Counted from the stretch's first letter, positions 9,696 through 21,945 are shown. The stretch: DNA of 64,000 nucleotides from Mycobacterium sp. (GCF_002863225.1 NZ_PKEK01000035.1:1-64000); one strand, 5' to 3'. Notes: generated from the letters alone by a model not told the origin. Program-made: numbers and translations.

Positions 9696-10727
9696 TCACC
9701 CGAAGAACGCTGCCGCATCGTCGTAGCGGCTCTGCGGGACGAGCTTGAGTTGCCGCACCGCGTCGGCCAGCGGCACCCGGCCGATGTCCTGGCCGCGCAG
9801 CGACACCATCTGCCCGTACTCCCCGGCGTGCGCGGCGTCGGCGGCGTTGACGCCGAACCGGGTCGCCAGCACCCGGTCGTACGCGGTCGGAGTACCGCCG
9901 CGCTGCACATGTCCGAGGACAGTCACCCGGACGTCCTTGTTGATCCGCTTCTCCACTTCCACGGCCAGCTGCGCGGCCACGCCGGTGAACCGTTCGTGCC
10001 CGAACTCGTCGGTGCCACCTTGGGCCAGCTTCATCGAGCCTTCGGCCGGCTTCGCGCCCTCGGCGACCACGCAGATGAAATGCGAGTCGCCCCGCTGGAA
10101 GCGTCGCTTGACCAGACGGCACACCTCGTCGATGTCGAAGGGCTGCTCGGGAATCAGCGTCATGTGCGCGCCGGAGGCCAACCCGGAGTTGAGCGCGATC
10201 CAGCCGGCGTGCCGCCCCATCACCTCGACCAGCATCACCCGCTGATGCGACTCGGCCGTGCTGTGTAGCCGGTCGATGGCGTCGGTGGCCACCATCAGCG
10301 CGGTGTCATGGCCGAAAGTCACGTCGGTGCAGTCGATGTCGTTGTCGATGGTCTTCGGCACCCCGACGACAGGCACATTCTCCTCGGACAGCCAGTGCGC
10401 GGCGGTCAGCGTGCCCTCGCCGCCGATCGGGATCAGGACGTCGATGCCGTTGTCGTCCAGCGTCTGCTTGACCTGATCCAGCCCGGCCCGAAGCTTGTCC
10501 GGGTTGACCCGCGCGGTGCCGAGCACCGTGCCGCCCTTGGCGAGCAGGCGGTCGTTACGGTCGTCGTTGGCGAGTTGGATTCGCCGGTTCTCCAGCAATC
10601 CGCGCCAGCCGTCCTGAAAGCCGACCACCGACGACCCGTACCGGGAATCGCAGGTGCGCACCACCGCTCGGATGACTGCGTTGAGCCCAGGACAGTCGCC
10701 GCCACCGGTGAGAATTCCGATCCGCAT
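9696..10727 (-). CDS. pfkA: 6-phosphofructokinase
   Basis: 343 residues from the ATG at 10727, the usual actinobacterial length. The N-terminal nucleotide loop '[17 protein letters not shown]', the central 'GGEGT', the catalytic 'PKTIDNDI' loop and '[10 protein letters not shown]' are all present. The enzyme phosphorylates fructose-6-phosphate at the committing step of glycolysis. The glycine-rich 'GGGD/GGEG' pattern is that of group III actinobacterial PFKs; ATP is the likely donor, but a pyrophosphate-using variant cannot be excluded by eye. It lies between gatA and the ANTAR gene on the same strand. Confidence 0.95.
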   Translation of the reverse strand: MRIGILTGGGDCPGLNAVIRAVVRTCDSRYGSSVVGFQDGWRGLLENRRIQLANDDRNDRLLAKGGTVLGTARVNPDKLRAGLDQVKQTLDDNGIDVLIPIGGEGTLTAAHWLSEENVPVVGVPKTIDNDIDCTDVTFGHDTALMVATDAIDRLHSTAESHQRVMLVEVMGRHAGWIALNSGLASGAHMTLIPEQPFDIDEVCRLVKRRFQRGDSHFICVVAEGAKPAEGSMKLAQGGTDEFGHERFTGVAAQLAVEVEKRINKDVRVTVLGHVQRGGTPTAYDRVLATRFGVNAADAAHAGEYGQMVSLRGQDIGRVPLADAVRQLKLVPQSRYDDAAAFFG

Positions 10728-10831
10728 GCACTCATCTTGCACGGTGCGAGTCGCCGCAGCAGCGGATCCGTCCCGGCGACGGTGCGGGCGGAACGGCCAT
10801 ACCAGCAGCCGGACGGTCCTACCCAGGCGTC

Positions 10832-12313
10832 CTAGATCGCCGTGGGCAAAGCTCCGCGGGCGGCCTCGTAAGCGGCACCCACCCGGTAAATTCGGTCGTC
10901 GGCCAGCGCCGGCGCCATGATCTGCAACCCCACCGGCAGGTTGTCGTCGCCGGACAACCCCGATGGCACCGACATTCCGCAGTGGCCGGCCAGGTTCAGC
11001 GGCAGGGTGCACAGGTCGAACAGGTACATCGCCAGTGGGTCGTCGACCTTCTCGCCCAACGGGAACGCCGTCGTGGGCGTCGTGGGCGACACCAGCACGT
11101 CGACGGACTGATAGGCGGTGTCGAGGTCGCGCGCGATCAGGGTGCGGACTTTCTGCGCCTGGTTGTAATAGGCGTCGTAATAACCTGCGGACAGCGCGTA
11201 GGTTCCAATCATGATGCGCCGCTTGACCTCTGGACCGAAACCGGCAGCACGCGTCAACGCCATCACTTCCTCGGCGCTGTGAGTGCCGTCGTCGCCGACG
11301 CGCAGGCCGTACCGCATCGCGTCGAAGCGGGCCAGGTTGCTCGACACCTCCGACGGCAGGATGAGGTAGTAGGCGGCCAGCGAGTGGTCGAAGTGCGGAC
11401 AGTCGACTTCGGAGACGTCGGCACCGAGCGCGGTCAACTGCTCGACGGCCTTGTTGAACGACGCCAGCACACCCGGCTGATAGCCCTCGCCGCGCAGCTG
11501 CTTGACCACCCCGACCCGGACGCCGGTGAGATCGCCTGCGGCACCGAGCTTTGCGGCACCGACGACGTCGGGCACATCGGCCCGGATGGAGGTGGAGTCG
11601 CGCGGATCGTGCCCGGCGATCACCTGATGCAGCAGGGCCGTGTCCAGGACTGTGCGCGCGCAGGGGCCGCCCTGGTCCAGGGACGACGCGCAGGCCACCA
11701 GGCCGTAGCGCGACACCGTGCCGTAGGTGGGCTTGACCCCGACGGTCGCGGTCAATGCAGCCGGCTGGCGAATCGATCCACCGGTGTCGGTGCCGATCGC
11801 CAGGGGCGCCTGAAACGCGGCGAGCGCGGCGGCGCTACCGCCGCCTGATCCGCCGGGCACCCGGTCGGTGTCCCACGGGTTGCGGGTGGGCCCGTAGGCA
11901 GAGTTCTCCGTCGACGAGCCCATGGCGAACTCGTCCATGTTCGTCTTGCCCAGGATCGGGATGCCGGCGGCTCGCAGCCGGGCGGTGACGGTCGCGTCGT
12001 AGGGCGAACGCCATCCCTCGAGGATCTTCGACCCGCAGGTGGTGGGCATGTCGACGCTGGTGAAGACGTCTTTGAGGGCCAGCGGCACGCCGGCCAACGC
12101 CGACGCAGGTCGCTCGCCGGAAGCCAGGGACTGGTCGATCGCGGCGGCCGCGGACAATGCCGCATCGGCCGCGACGTGCAGGAAGGCGCTGTAGCGCTGG
12201 TCGGTCGCCGCGATTTGGTCCAGGAATGCCTGCGTGACTTCGGTGGACGACAGTTCCTTGGCGGCGATGCCGGCGGCCAGCGTCGCGGCGTCCTGCCGGA
12301 TGATCTCCGTCAT
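10832..12313 (-). CDS. gatA: Glutamyl/aspartyl-tRNA amidotransferase subunit A
   Basis: 493 residues, the normal length. The amidase-signature Ser-cisSer-Lys triad is visible: Lys81 in 'PLALKDVF', Ser156 in '[13 protein letters not shown]', and Ser180 in '[11 protein letters not shown]'. It hydrolyses glutamine and supplies ammonia to GatB. The start overlaps the gatC stop in an ATGA (12310-12313), so translation is coupled to gatC. Confidence 0.97.
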   Translation of the reverse strand: MTEIIRQDAATLAAGIAAKELSSTEVTQAFLDQIAATDQRYSAFLHVAADAALSAAAAIDQSLASGERPASALAGVPLALKDVFTSVDMPTTCGSKILEGWRSPYDATVTARLRAAGIPILGKTNMDEFAMGSSTENSAYGPTRNPWDTDRVPGGSGGGSAAALAAFQAPLAIGTDTGGSIRQPAALTATVGVKPTYGTVSRYGLVACASSLDQGGPCARTVLDTALLHQVIAGHDPRDSTSIRADVPDVVGAAKLGAAGDLTGVRVGVVKQLRGEGYQPGVLASFNKAVEQLTALGADVSEVDCPHFDHSLAAYYLILPSEVSSNLARFDAMRYGLRVGDDGTHSAEEVMALTRAAGFGPEVKRRIMIGTYALSAGYYDAYYNQAQKVRTLIARDLDTAYQSVDVLVSPTTPTTAFPLGEKVDDPLAMYLFDLCTLPLNLAGHCGMSVPSGLSGDDNLPVGLQIMAPALADDRIYRVGAAYEAARGALPTAI

Positions 12314-12609
12314 TCCGGCTCGCCGAGGATCTGGGGAATTGCGAAGCGGCCGTCGATGGCCTCGGGCGCCTCGGCGAGCGCCTGTTGCTGCGTCAGGCAG
12401 GGCGCGGTCTGGTCCGGGCGGGTGACGTTGACGGCTTTGAGCGGGTTGTCGGTCGCTTCGACACCGGTGACGTCCACGGCCTGGATCTGACCGACGTGGG
12501 TCAGGATGGCGTCGAGCTGACCCGCGTAGCTGTCCAGCTCGTTGTCGGTCAACGCCAACCTGGCCAGCTTGGCCAGATGGGCGACCTCGTCGCGGGAGAT
12601 CTGGGACAC
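12310..12609 (-). CDS. gatC: Glutamyl/aspartyl-tRNA amidotransferase subunit C
   Basis: 99 residues from the GTG at 12609 ([20 protein letters not shown]), the family's usual start and length. GatC wraps around GatA and GatB and stabilises the complex. It is the first gene of the minus-strand gatC-gatA-pfkA run. The 134 bp to the divergent ACT-domain gene hold its promoter and a short direct repeat. Confidence 0.95.
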   Translation of the reverse strand: MSQISRDEVAHLAKLARLALTDNELDSYAGQLDAILTHVGQIQAVDVTGVEATDNPLKAVNVTRPDQTAPCLTQQQALAEAPEAIDGRFAIPQILGEPE

Positions 12610-12639
12610 GACTGGAAAGCCTACTTCGCTGTGGCGAAC

Positions 12640-12690
12640 GTGAAGCTGGCAGCACGCTCGACCTCGACCGTGAAGCTGGCCGCACGCTCG
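12640..12690. repeat. 21-bp direct repeat in gatC/ACT intergenic region
   Basis: Two near-identical 21-bp copies, 12640-12660 and 12670-12690, share GTGAAGCTGGC and GCACGCTCG and differ at one base, with a 30-bp period. They lie in the divergent promoter region between gatC and the ACT gene. The sequence resembles short interspersed intergenic repeats of mycobacteria, but I cannot assign a named family. Confidence 0.6.
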
Positions 12691-12743
12691 GTGCACTGCC
12701 TCGCCGACATGCCTCGCGCTCGCGGCTGTGACACAGTGTCCGC

Positions 12744-13403
12744 GTGTCGACGTATCTGCTGCGCGTTCAGCTGGCCGACCGACCAGGCAGCCTCGGCTCG
12801 CTGGCCGTGGCCCTCGGATCAGTGGGCGCCGACATCCTTTCGCTGGACGTCGTCGAGCGCGGACCCGACTACGCCATCGACGACCTCGTGGTCGAGCTGC
12901 CGCCGCGCGGGATGCCGGACACGCTGATCACCGCGGCCGAGGCGCTGCAGGGCGTGCGGGTGGACAGCCTGCGGCCGCACACCGGATTACTCGACGCGCA
13001 CCGCGAGCTGGCGTTGATCGACCACGTGGCCGCGGCGGGCAACACCGGCGCAAAGCTGAACGTCCTGGTCAACGAGGCTCCACAGGTTTTGCGGGTGAGC
13101 TGGTGTTCGGTGTTGCGAAAGACCGACGAGGCAACCACGCGAGTGGCCGGCAGTCCCGGTGCGCCCGAAACTCAGCTGACCGACGTGCCGTGGATACCGA
13201 TCGAGCACGCGACGGAACTCGACACCAGCGAGGACTGGTTCCCCCAGGTCTGGCGCGAACTCGACACCACCCTGATCGCCGCTCCGCTGGGCTCGGCCGA
13301 CACCGCCGTGGTCCTGGGCCGGCCGGGCGGCCCGGCCTTCCGGCCGTCCGAGGTGGCCCGACTGGGCTATCTCGCCGGGATCGTGGGGACACTGTTGCAC
13401 TGA
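12744..13403 (+). CDS. ACT-domain amino-acid-binding regulatory protein (Rv3013-like)
   Basis: 219 residues from a GTG. The N-terminal ACT domain is clear ('[34 protein letters not shown]', residues 3-36, followed by 'DDLVVELPP'). ACT domains bind amino acids and regulate metabolic enzymes or act alone as sensors. The C-terminal half (about 100-219) is GAF-like in hydrophobic pattern, with no catalytic motif. It is divergent from gatC, as in M. tuberculosis where Rv3013 sits at the same place. Its target is unknown. Confidence 0.8.
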   Translation: MSTYLLRVQLADRPGSLGSLAVALGSVGADILSLDVVERGPDYAIDDLVVELPPRGMPDTLITAAEALQGVRVDSLRPHTGLLDAHRELALIDHVAAAGNTGAKLNVLVNEAPQVLRVSWCSVLRKTDEATTRVAGSPGAPETQLTDVPWIPIEHATELDTSEDWFPQVWRELDTTLIAAPLGSADTAVVLGRPGGPAFRPSEVARLGYLAGIVGTLLH

Positions 13404-13433
13404 GTGCATCGGCAAACGGGGTACTCACCGCCG

Positions 13434-13976
13434 GTGAGCCCGCTATCCGACGCGCAGATCGCCGCGCTGTCACCCACCGAACGACGTCAGCTGATCCAAC
13501 GCCTCGAGCGACCACTGTCTGACCTTCTGCCGGTTTCCGAAGCGCGCCGAATCCGGTGGGGCTGGTTGGGAGTCATGACCGGTGGGACGTTGGTGCTGAT
13601 TCCCTGGATCGTGTATCTGGCTTTCGCACTGCCTGACGACTATCTGGTGCACGACTGGACCGCGACCTGGGTGGGCTTCGATCTGTTGTTGCTGGGATTG
13701 ATGGCCGCGACCGTCATATTCGGAATGTTGCGGCGGCAGGTGATGTTGCTGACCGCGTTCGCCACCGGCACGTTGCTCATCTGCGACGCCTGGTTCGATC
13801 TGATGACGGCCGGCGCCAACGACTTTCGAATGGCCTCGCTGACGGCGGCATTGGGCGACCTGCCGTTGGCTGCGGTGCTGATCACGGGCACCCTGCGGCT
13901 GTTCCGGTTCACCGCGATTCGGCTGTGGTTGTTGGATCCCCATACCCCGCTGTGGCGACTGCCGTTGCTGCCGTAG
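13434..13976 (+). CDS. Four-helix membrane protein of unknown function
   Basis: 180 residues from the GTG at 13434. The first 45 residues are polar ('LSDAQIAALSPTERRQLIQRLERP'). Four hydrophobic helices follow: about 50-68, 80-102, 105-125 and 138-160. The protein ends at a proline-rich tail. No catalytic or binding motif is recognised. It follows the ACT gene by 30 bp on the same strand and may share its transcript. It looks like a conserved actinobacterial hypothetical inner-membrane protein. Confidence 0.65.
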   Translation: MSPLSDAQIAALSPTERRQLIQRLERPLSDLLPVSEARRIRWGWLGVMTGGTLVLIPWIVYLAFALPDDYLVHDWTATWVGFDLLLLGLMAATVIFGMLRRQVMLLTAFATGTLLICDAWFDLMTAGANDFRMASLTAALGDLPLAAVLITGTLRLFRFTAIRLWLLDPHTPLWRLPLLP

Positions 13977-14043
13977 CGCACTGATATGAGGTTGCTATGC
14001 AACCCGATATGCCAGTCGGAATCGCTGTTAAAGTTGCGCCACT

Positions 14044-14451
14044 GTGACTTTCAGCCAGAAGCCGAGAACGCCCCGATCGGGCTTGTTCGCTTGTCTGGCA
14101 GTTGCGATCTGCGTTCTGCTCAGCGGAATAGGCTGCGGCATAGCGCGATTCGATTCATCGATCACGGACGAATCCGCCGAAACCGCCCTGGCGACGAGCG
14201 CCGGCAACGCCGAGCGGACAGACCCGCCCGCGGATCTGCTGCCCAGCGTCCACAAGACGTTCGATGCCCTTGCCCTGCATCACCGCACGCTGCCTCACCG
14301 CACGCGCTCCCTGACGCCGTCACGCTGGTGGCATCACCCGCCGACGTGGCCGACTCCCGGGAACCAACGCATCACCGCCCATGACGGCGCCACTGCTGTA
14401 TCGGCAACAGGCCGAAAGCTGTTGACACAGCTCTGTATCTCGCAGCGCTGA
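14044..14451 (+). CDS. Small exported hypothetical protein
   Basis: 135 residues from a GTG. A basic start (TFSQKPRTPRSG) and hydrophobic segment (about 14-32, 'LFACLAVAICVLLSGIGCG') look like a signal peptide with a poor lipobox (SGIGC). The remainder is His/Thr/Pro-rich and unordered. Codon use is less GC3-biased than the neighbours, and nothing matches a known family. It could be a degenerate lipoprotein or a chance open frame. Confidence 0.4.
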   Translation: MTFSQKPRTPRSGLFACLAVAICVLLSGIGCGIARFDSSITDESAETALATSAGNAERTDPPADLLPSVHKTFDALALHHRTLPHRTRSLTPSRWWHHPPTWPTPGNQRITAHDGATAVSATGRKLLTQLCISQR

Positions 14452-14602
14452 ACACTTCTGCCACAAGCCGTGCGGCGCCGATGAGGCGCGGCAGCAGTCA
14501 TACACCCTTCACGTGACCTCACCCGCAGTCGATGCTGCGCAGCAGTGAGGTCTCGCGCTGATCCATCGAAACTTTCTGACCGCAACACATGCAGGAGCAT
14601 CC

Positions 14603-15685
14603 ATGGCTACTTTGACGATCACGCCAAAACCAACACCCGTCGGCTTCACCGCGAAGACGCATTGCGCCGCAAGTCATTCCGAGAGTTTCCTGGTCGCCGA
14701 TTTCGGATCCATACCGCCGGAGATCAATTCCGCCCGGATGTACGCCGGCCCCGGTTCCGACTCGTTGCTGGCCGCCGCGGCGACGTGGGACCGGCTCGCC
14801 GCGGAACTCTACGACGCGGCACGCTCCCACCACACGACCGCCGCCGAGCTGACCGGCCAATCGTGGCTTGGCCCGGCGTCGGCGACCATGATGACCGCTA
14901 CCGCCCCGCACCTGGCCTGGCTGACCGACACAGCCGCTCTGGCAACCCGAACCGCACAGCACGCCCGCGCCGCAGCGGCCGCCTACGAGGCCGCCCGCCT
15001 GATGACCGTGCCTCCAGCGGTGGTCGCCGCCAACCGCGCACAGTTGGCGGCCCTGGCCACTGTCAATTCACTGGGGATGGACACCCACGCCATCGCCGCC
15101 AACGAGGCGCAGTACCGCGAAATGTGGGCCCAGGACAGCACCGCGATGTACACCTACGCCGACGCATCCGCCAGAGCCGCCAATGTGACGCCCTTCCTCC
15201 CCCCACCTGGGATAGCCGACGAGGCGGTCACCGCGCAGACACCCAACCGGACGGCGCCGTCGACCATCGTGCATGCCTTGCAGCGGTTGGCCTCCCCCGC
15301 GCGCATCACCATGAAATCCGAGACCGGCCGTGCGCGAATGAGCGTACTGGCGCTCGCCAAACCAATCGTCCCGACCGGGCCGATCACGTCGCCGGGATTG
15401 ACCGCGGTGACGGGAACCGTTGCGCGCGTTGCCATGACAGCGCATGTCGGCACAGCGTCCAAGGTCGGGGCGCTGTCGACTCCCGGAGGTTGGCAGACCG
15501 CTGCGTCGGTGTCCGGTTCGGCGGCACCGGCTCTCGGGGCATGGAGCGCGGCGCCGATCAGTCCTACACCGGCGGTTCCGATGATGCCGACCACTCGAGG
15601 TGCCGGGCCGGGTATCGGCAGCTATGTGGCGTCATCGCGACCCGGTCTGAGCACCGTGATCCGCATGCGTTCGTCCTGCGACTGA
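14603..15685 (+). CDS. Orphan PPE-family protein with N-terminal extension
   Basis: 360 residues. The PPE domain is unmistakable: '[41 protein letters not shown]' starts at about residue 33, and a WxG-type turn 'GQSWLGPAS' lies near residue 89. The C-terminal half is Ala/Pro/Thr-rich with '[20 protein letters not shown]', which resembles a short PPE-SVP-like tail. PPE proteins are exported by ESX type VII systems, usually with a PE partner. Neither a PE gene nor an esx gene is adjacent. About 32 residues precede the PPE domain. The ATG has a good AGGAG at 14593-14597, so the extension seems real. It sits near where M. tuberculosis has PPE46/47 genes. Confidence 0.88.
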   Translation: MATLTITPKPTPVGFTAKTHCAASHSESFLVADFGSIPPEINSARMYAGPGSDSLLAAAATWDRLAAELYDAARSHHTTAAELTGQSWLGPASATMMTATAPHLAWLTDTAALATRTAQHARAAAAAYEAARLMTVPPAVVAANRAQLAALATVNSLGMDTHAIAANEAQYREMWAQDSTAMYTYADASARAANVTPFLPPPGIADEAVTAQTPNRTAPSTIVHALQRLASPARITMKSETGRARMSVLALAKPIVPTGPITSPGLTAVTGTVARVAMTAHVGTASKVGALSTPGGWQTAASVSGSAAPALGAWSAAPISPTPAVPMMPTTRGAGPGIGSYVASSRPGLSTVIRMRSSCD

Positions 15686-15698
15686 TCGCCGGAACCGA

Positions 15699-17801
<2,103 letters not shown>

Positions 17802-17831
17802 CTATCCGAGGCCGCCGACACCGAATTCGGG

Positions 17832-18539
17832 CTAGTCGCGGTAGAGATCCGGGAAGTCCGACTTGAGCGCGCCGACCTTGGGCAGGTCGTTGGCGACGAT
17901 GTAGGCGTTGTTCGGGTGCAGCTTCAGGTAGTCCTGGTGGTAGGACTCCGCAGGAAAGAATTGCGCCCCCGGCGTCACGACGGTGACGATCGGCGACGGG
18001 AACACACCCGCCTGATTGAGCTGAGCGATGTAGGCGTTCGCGATCTTCTGCTGGCTGTCGTCCTGAGCGAAGATCGCCGACCGGTACTGCGGACCGACGT
18101 CGGGACCCTGGAAGTTCAGCTCGGTGGGGTCCTGGACGACGCCGAAGAAGACCCTCAGCAGTTGGCCGTAGCTGACCTGCGTCGGGTCGTAGGTGATCCG
18201 CACCGACTCGGCGTGCCCCGTCTTGCCCGTGCCGACGGTCTCGTAGTCAGCTGTCCCCTGCTCTCCCCCGGCGTAGCCCGACTGAGCCGACGTCACCCCT
18301 TTGACGTGCTGGTAGACGCCTTGCACGCCCCAGAAGCAGCCACCGGCCAGGACAGCGGTCTCGGAGTTGGGACGGCCGGTCGTCGGCTCGTCCACTGTCG
18401 GCGCAGGAAGCGCGCCGACGGTCGTCCCGCTCGCGGACGGGATCGCCGGGCTTCGCACCAGAAACACCGCGGCCGCGAGGCCCACCACCGCGAGCCAACT
18501 CGCCACGACCATGCGCTGACGTCCGGTTCTGCCATTCAT
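17832..18539 (-). CDS. msrA: Peptide-methionine (S)-S-oxide reductase MsrA, exported form
   Basis: 235 residues from the ATG at 18539, which has a GGAGAGG about 9 bases upstream. An N-terminal signal anchor (about 12-30, 'VVASWLAVVGLAAAVFLV') places the enzyme outside the membrane. The MsrA domain begins near residue 60 with 'AVLAGGCFWGVQGVYQHVKGV' (catalytic Cys in GCFWG), then 'GYAGG', 'GHAESVRITYDPTQVSY' and 'FFPAESYHQDYL'. It reduces S-methionine sulfoxide in oxidised exported proteins. Housekeeping MsrA is normally cytosolic, so this is probably an additional extracytoplasmic copy, inserted between ligA and the Rv3015c equivalent. Confidence 0.92.
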   Translation of the reverse strand: MNGRTGRQRMVVASWLAVVGLAAAVFLVRSPAIPSASGTTVGALPAPTVDEPTTGRPNSETAVLAGGCFWGVQGVYQHVKGVTSAQSGYAGGEQGTADYETVGTGKTGHAESVRITYDPTQVSYGQLLRVFFGVVQDPTELNFQGPDVGPQYRSAIFAQDDSQQKIANAYIAQLNQAGVFPSPIVTVVTPGAQFFPAESYHQDYLKLHPNNAYIVANDLPKVGALKSDFPDLYRD

Positions 18540-18601
18540 CGATGAGTCCTCTCCCCCAGAAACCGCCAGCGTATAGCAGTTCTCTGAGTGGGGTCTGATC
18601 G

Positions 18602-19141
18602 TCAACGCTGATCTGACGGCCTCAGCGACGAGAAGAATTCAAGGGAGGGATCGTCCGATCCAGGACGGCCCTGTGGCGTGTCACGGGTTATCGGATGGCT
18701 CACGTCGATGTGCGACGGATCATTGACGTGTGCCCAGTCGGTGACAATGCAGCGCGTGGTGAATTTCCATGTTCCGGAACGCTTTTCGTACTTGTCGAGG
18801 TAGCGCCCGCCGACGATGACCTCGGTGTCGCGGTCACCGGCGGCGAAGGAGTGTGTCGCGATGCTGTACACCTCGCCCTCGGCCATGTCGCCGTCGATGA
18901 CGAAGTTGGTGGTGGTGATGTGGTGCTGCATCGATCGGATGTAGGGCCGGGATTCGGCGAGTGTGCGCAGAAAAGTCTCGACTGAGCCCGACGAAAACGA
19001 TCCGTGACTGTCCTGGGCGTCGGGGTGATACAGGTCGCGCAGAGCGTCGAGGTCGCCGCGGTCGACCGCACGACAGTAGCTGTGCACCAGCTTTCGCAAC
19101 GCATAGTCGTCGAGCATCTCTTGCACGTCGGGTGAGGCCAT
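18602..19141 (-). CDS. SnoaL-like (NTF2 fold) protein
   Basis: 179 residues. The SnoaL_4/NTF2-like pattern is clear: 'DDYALRKLVHSYCRAVDRGDLDALRDLYHPDAQDSHG', with conserved Tyr, Asp and His residues lining the cavity, and 'GRYLDKYEKRSGTWKFTTRCIVTDW'. Such proteins are dehydratase/isomerase-like or binding proteins, often for steroid or aromatic substrates; the substrate is unknown here. It is in the same direction as msrA, 62 bp away, and downstream of the MetE-like gene. Confidence 0.8.
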   Translation of the reverse strand: MASPDVQEMLDDYALRKLVHSYCRAVDRGDLDALRDLYHPDAQDSHGSFSSGSVETFLRTLAESRPYIRSMQHHITTTNFVIDGDMAEGEVYSIATHSFAAGDRDTEVIVGGRYLDKYEKRSGTWKFTTRCIVTDWAHVNDPSHIDVSHPITRDTPQGRPGSDDPSLEFFSSLRPSDQR

Positions 19142-19162
19142 CGTGCAACGCTAGCCGCCGGC

Positions 19163-20176
19163 TCAGATCGCTTCGGGGTCGTCGGCGAAAGCCTCCGCGA
19201 CGCGACGGGCCAGGCCGACGGCGGTGCGGGCCCACTCCGGGGTGGCGCCGGCCAGCCCGCACGTCGGGGTGATGCCGATGCGGTCGCGCAGCACCGACCG
19301 GCCGAAGCCGAGCCGATCCGTGATCGCCACGACGCTGGTGGCCACCTCTTCCACATCGGGGCGGCGGGTCGGCGCGCTGGACGGCAGCACTCCCAGCAGG
19401 ACGGCCCGACCCGATTCGACGAACTCCGCGACCGCATCCAGATCGCCTGCCCGCAGTGTCCCGGCATCGATCGACACCGCATCGATACTGCTGTCCTGCA
19501 ACACTTTCCACGGGATCGACGCCGCGCAGCTGTGTACTGACACCTCGGCGCCCGCGGCCATCGCACAGGTGTTGAGGGTGGTGGTGGCCAGCGTCTCCTC
19601 GATCGCGGCCACCGGACTCAGCGAGGTCACGCCGGTCAGCCGACCCAAGACCGCGGCGGTCAACGACGGCTCGTCGAACTGCACGACCACCGGGGTGTCG
19701 AGCCGACGCGCAACCGCGGCCCGGTGCACGGCGACTCCCTCAGCCAGCGAGGCGGCGATGTCGTTGAGTGCCCCCAGATCGGTGATCGCCCGATGCCCGT
19801 TGGGCAGCTCCAGCTCGGCGGCCAACGTGATGGGCCCGGGTGCCTGGATCTTGACCGGTCGCCCGCTGCCCCGCAGCCCGGCCACCTCCCACGCCTCTTC
19901 GAGGGCGTCGATGTCCTCGGCGAGCAGGCTGACAGCGCGGCGCGTCACCGCGCCGGGCCGAGCCGCCACCCGGTAACCACGCGGGACGGTGTCCAGGGCG
20001 ATGTCGACCAGCAACGCGCCCGCGCGGCCGATGATATCGGCGCCCACACCCCTGGCGGGCAACTCGACGAGATGGGCCATCGCAGCGCCCAGTTCGCCGA
20101 CGACGACCTCGGCGGCCGGTCGCGCGGCCGTGCCGGGCCACGAGCCGATGCCGGTGCCGGTTGCGAAAACGCTCAC
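19163..20176 (-). CDS. MetE/UROD-superfamily protein (Rv3015c-like)
   Basis: 337 residues, the length I recall for M. tuberculosis Rv3015c. 'GTGIGSWPGTAARPAAEVVVGEL' opens a cobalamin-independent methionine-synthase C-terminal-like TIM barrel. Conserved elements are 'VQFDEPSL' and 'VHSCAASIPWKVL' (the family's His-x-Cys metal-ligand region), with a further Cys in 'GITPTCGLAGATP'. It lacks the N-terminal half of MetE, so methyl transfer to homocysteine is not assured; the cellular role is unknown. It is divergent from the lpqA-like gene, with starts 42 bp apart. Confidence 0.8.
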   Translation of the reverse strand: MSVFATGTGIGSWPGTAARPAAEVVVGELGAAMAHLVELPARGVGADIIGRAGALLVDIALDTVPRGYRVAARPGAVTRRAVSLLAEDIDALEEAWEVAGLRGSGRPVKIQAPGPITLAAELELPNGHRAITDLGALNDIAASLAEGVAVHRAAVARRLDTPVVVQFDEPSLTAAVLGRLTGVTSLSPVAAIEETLATTTLNTCAMAAGAEVSVHSCAASIPWKVLQDSSIDAVSIDAGTLRAGDLDAVAEFVESGRAVLLGVLPSSAPTRRPDVEEVATSVVAITDRLGFGRSVLRDRIGITPTCGLAGATPEWARTAVGLARRVAEAFADDPEAI

Positions 20177-20218
20177 CCGAGAACCGTATTCGATCGCTGG
20201 GATTACGCTCTGGTCAGG

Positions 20219-20839
20219 ATGACGACGCGACGGCTGACGCTGTGCGCCGCGGCGCTACTGGCCACGGCGTGCACTCGCCTGGTCAGCGGCAGCCCCGCCG
20301 CCGAAATAGGTGTCGCGGCAGGCGGTTTTGACGTCGGACAGGTGCTGCTGGATCAGCCCAGAATGCAGGCGATCACCGGCGGCGACGAGCACCTGACGAT
20401 CATCCCGTCGATGGACACCACGTCCCCCGTCGACATCGACACGCTCGCCCAGAGCGCGCCGCCGGAGTGCCGCTTCGTCTACGCCGACACCGCGACCTTC
20501 GGGAACGAGCTCGAGACGTTCCACAAAACCACCTTTCAAGATCCCCCGCACGGCGGCCTGATCTCCGAGGGTGCCGCGGCGTATCACGACGGCGACGCCG
20601 CGCGACGCGCCTTCGGGGTGCTGGTGACGACGGTCCGCGGTTGCGCGGCCACCTCGGCCGGATTCGGGCTGGTGGGCACGTGGAGCGCGGACGAGCGGTC
20701 GCTGCAGACCCGGCCCGGCGACTGCGGGCGCGATTATCTGCTCAAGTCGGTGGTGCTGGTCGAAGTCACCTATTGCGGTTTCGCGGAATCGGTCTCGACG
20801 ATCGTGATGTCGAACATCGCCGCCAACGTGCCGGGATAG
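20219..20839 (+). CDS. lpqA: Lipoprotein LpqA-like, PknH-type extracellular sensor domain
   Basis: 206 residues from the ATG at 20219. The signal sequence is short and hydrophobic, with a lipobox-like ATAC (Cys about 19). The mature part is a PknH_C-like extracellular domain: 'LLDQPRMQAITGGDEHLTIIPSMDTTSP', 'PPECRFVYAD', 'GCAATSAGF' and 'CGRDYLLKSVVLVEVTYCG'. Four cysteines are positioned for two disulfides, as in the PknH sensor fold. It is the positional equivalent of Rv3016 (LpqA). The ligand is unknown. Confidence 0.8.
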   Translation: MTTRRLTLCAAALLATACTRLVSGSPAAEIGVAAGGFDVGQVLLDQPRMQAITGGDEHLTIIPSMDTTSPVDIDTLAQSAPPECRFVYADTATFGNELETFHKTTFQDPPHGGLISEGAAAYHDGDAARRAFGVLVTTVRGCAATSAGFGLVGTWSADERSLQTRPGDCGRDYLLKSVVLVEVTYCGFAESVSTIVMSNIAANVPG

Positions 20840-20871
20840 CCGTTCCGCCGAGGGTGTACCGCTCAGGCGTG

Positions 20872-21945
20872 TCAGGACGCCGCGGCGATGGTGGCGCTGC
20901 CCAGCACCTCGTCGCCGTCCGCGTCGCGGCGGTACAGCACCAAGGTCTGGCCTGGCGCCACACCCCGCAACGGGCTGCGCAGCCGCACCGACAGTTGCTC
21001 GCCGACCAGTTGCGCCTCCGCGTCGACCGCTTCACCGTGGGCACGCACCTGTACCGCGCAGTCGATCACCCCGCCGGGCGCGGAGCCCGCGGTGAACACC
21101 GGTCGGTGGCCCGTCAGTTGCCAGATCTCCAAATCAGCCGCCGATCCGACCTGCACGGTGCCGCTCTCGGCGTCGATCGCGGTGACGTAGCGCGGCTGAC
21201 CGTCCGGCCCCGGACCGGCGATGCCCAGCCCCTTGCGCTGGCCGATGGTGAAACCGTGCACGCCGTCGTGGGTGGCCAGCACCGCGCCACCCTGGTCGAC
21301 CACCGAGCCGCGGCGCACGCCGATGTGCGCACCCAGAAATGCGCGGGTGTCGCCCGACGGGATGAAGCAGATGTCGTGGCTGTCCGGTTTCTCGGCGACC
21401 GACAGACCGCGGCGGGCCGCCTCGGCGCGGATCTGCGATTTCGGGGTGTCTCCGATCGGGAACGCCGCGTGCCGCAGCTGCCCGGCGGTCAGCACTGCGA
21501 GCACGTAGGACTGGTCTTTGTCGGCGTCGACGGCGCGGCGCAGCCGTCCATCCGAAAGCCGCGCGTAGTGACCCGTCGCGACCGCGTCGAACCCCAGCGC
21601 CAGCGCGCGAGCGGACAACGCGGAGAACTTGATTCGCTCGTTGCACCGCACGCACGGATTGGGGGTTTCACCGCGGGCATACGACGACACGAAGTCATCG
21701 ATCACATCTTCTTTGAACTTGTCCGCGAAATCCCATACGTAGAACGGGATCCCGAGCACATCGGCGACTCGTCGAGCGTCACCGGCGTCCTCTTTGGAAC
21801 AGCATCCGCGCGAGCCGGTGCGCAGCGTGCCGGGTGCATGCGACAGGGCCAGATGCACTCCGACCACGTCGTGACCGGCGTCGACCATCCGGGCGGCGGC
21901 GACCGAGGAGTCGACCCCTCCGCTCATCGCCGCGAGCACCCTCAC
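20872..21945 (-). CDS. mnmA: tRNA-specific 2-thiouridylase
   Basis: 357 residues from the GTG at 21945. The ATP-PPase loop SGGVDSS is at residues 8-14. The nucleophilic Cys is in 'NPCVRC' (Cys98/Cys101) and the persulfide Cys is Cys193 in 'DICFIPSGD'. The C-terminal beta-barrel follows. It thiolates U34 of tRNA-Lys, -Glu and -Gln. Its start overlaps the stop of the cysteine desulfurase by 4 bp (GTGA), so the sulfur donor and the thiolase are coupled. Confidence 0.97.
   Translation of the reverse strand: MRVLAAMSGGVDSSVAAARMVDAGHDVVGVHLALSHAPGTLRTGSRGCCSKEDAGDARRVADVLGIPFYVWDFADKFKEDVIDDFVSSYARGETPNPCVRCNERIKFSALSARALALGFDAVATGHYARLSDGRLRRAVDADKDQSYVLAVLTAGQLRHAAFPIGDTPKSQIRAEAARRGLSVAEKPDSHDICFIPSGDTRAFLGAHIGVRRGSVVDQGGAVLATHDGVHGFTIGQRKGLGIAGPGPDGQPRYVTAIDAESGTVQVGSAADLEIWQLTGHRPVFTAGSAPGGVIDCAVQVRAHGEAVDAEAQLVGEQLSVRLRSPLRGVAPGQTLVLYRRDADGDEVLGSATIAAAS

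Noticed and set aside
9665..9910. Upstream extension of the PAS-ANTAR frame
   Set aside because: It lies mostly inside pfkA in another frame; Arg/Thr-rich shadow sequence.
10728..11012. Upstream extension of pfkA
   Set aside because: It overlaps gatA; the ATG at 10727 gives the canonical [14 protein letters not shown] start.
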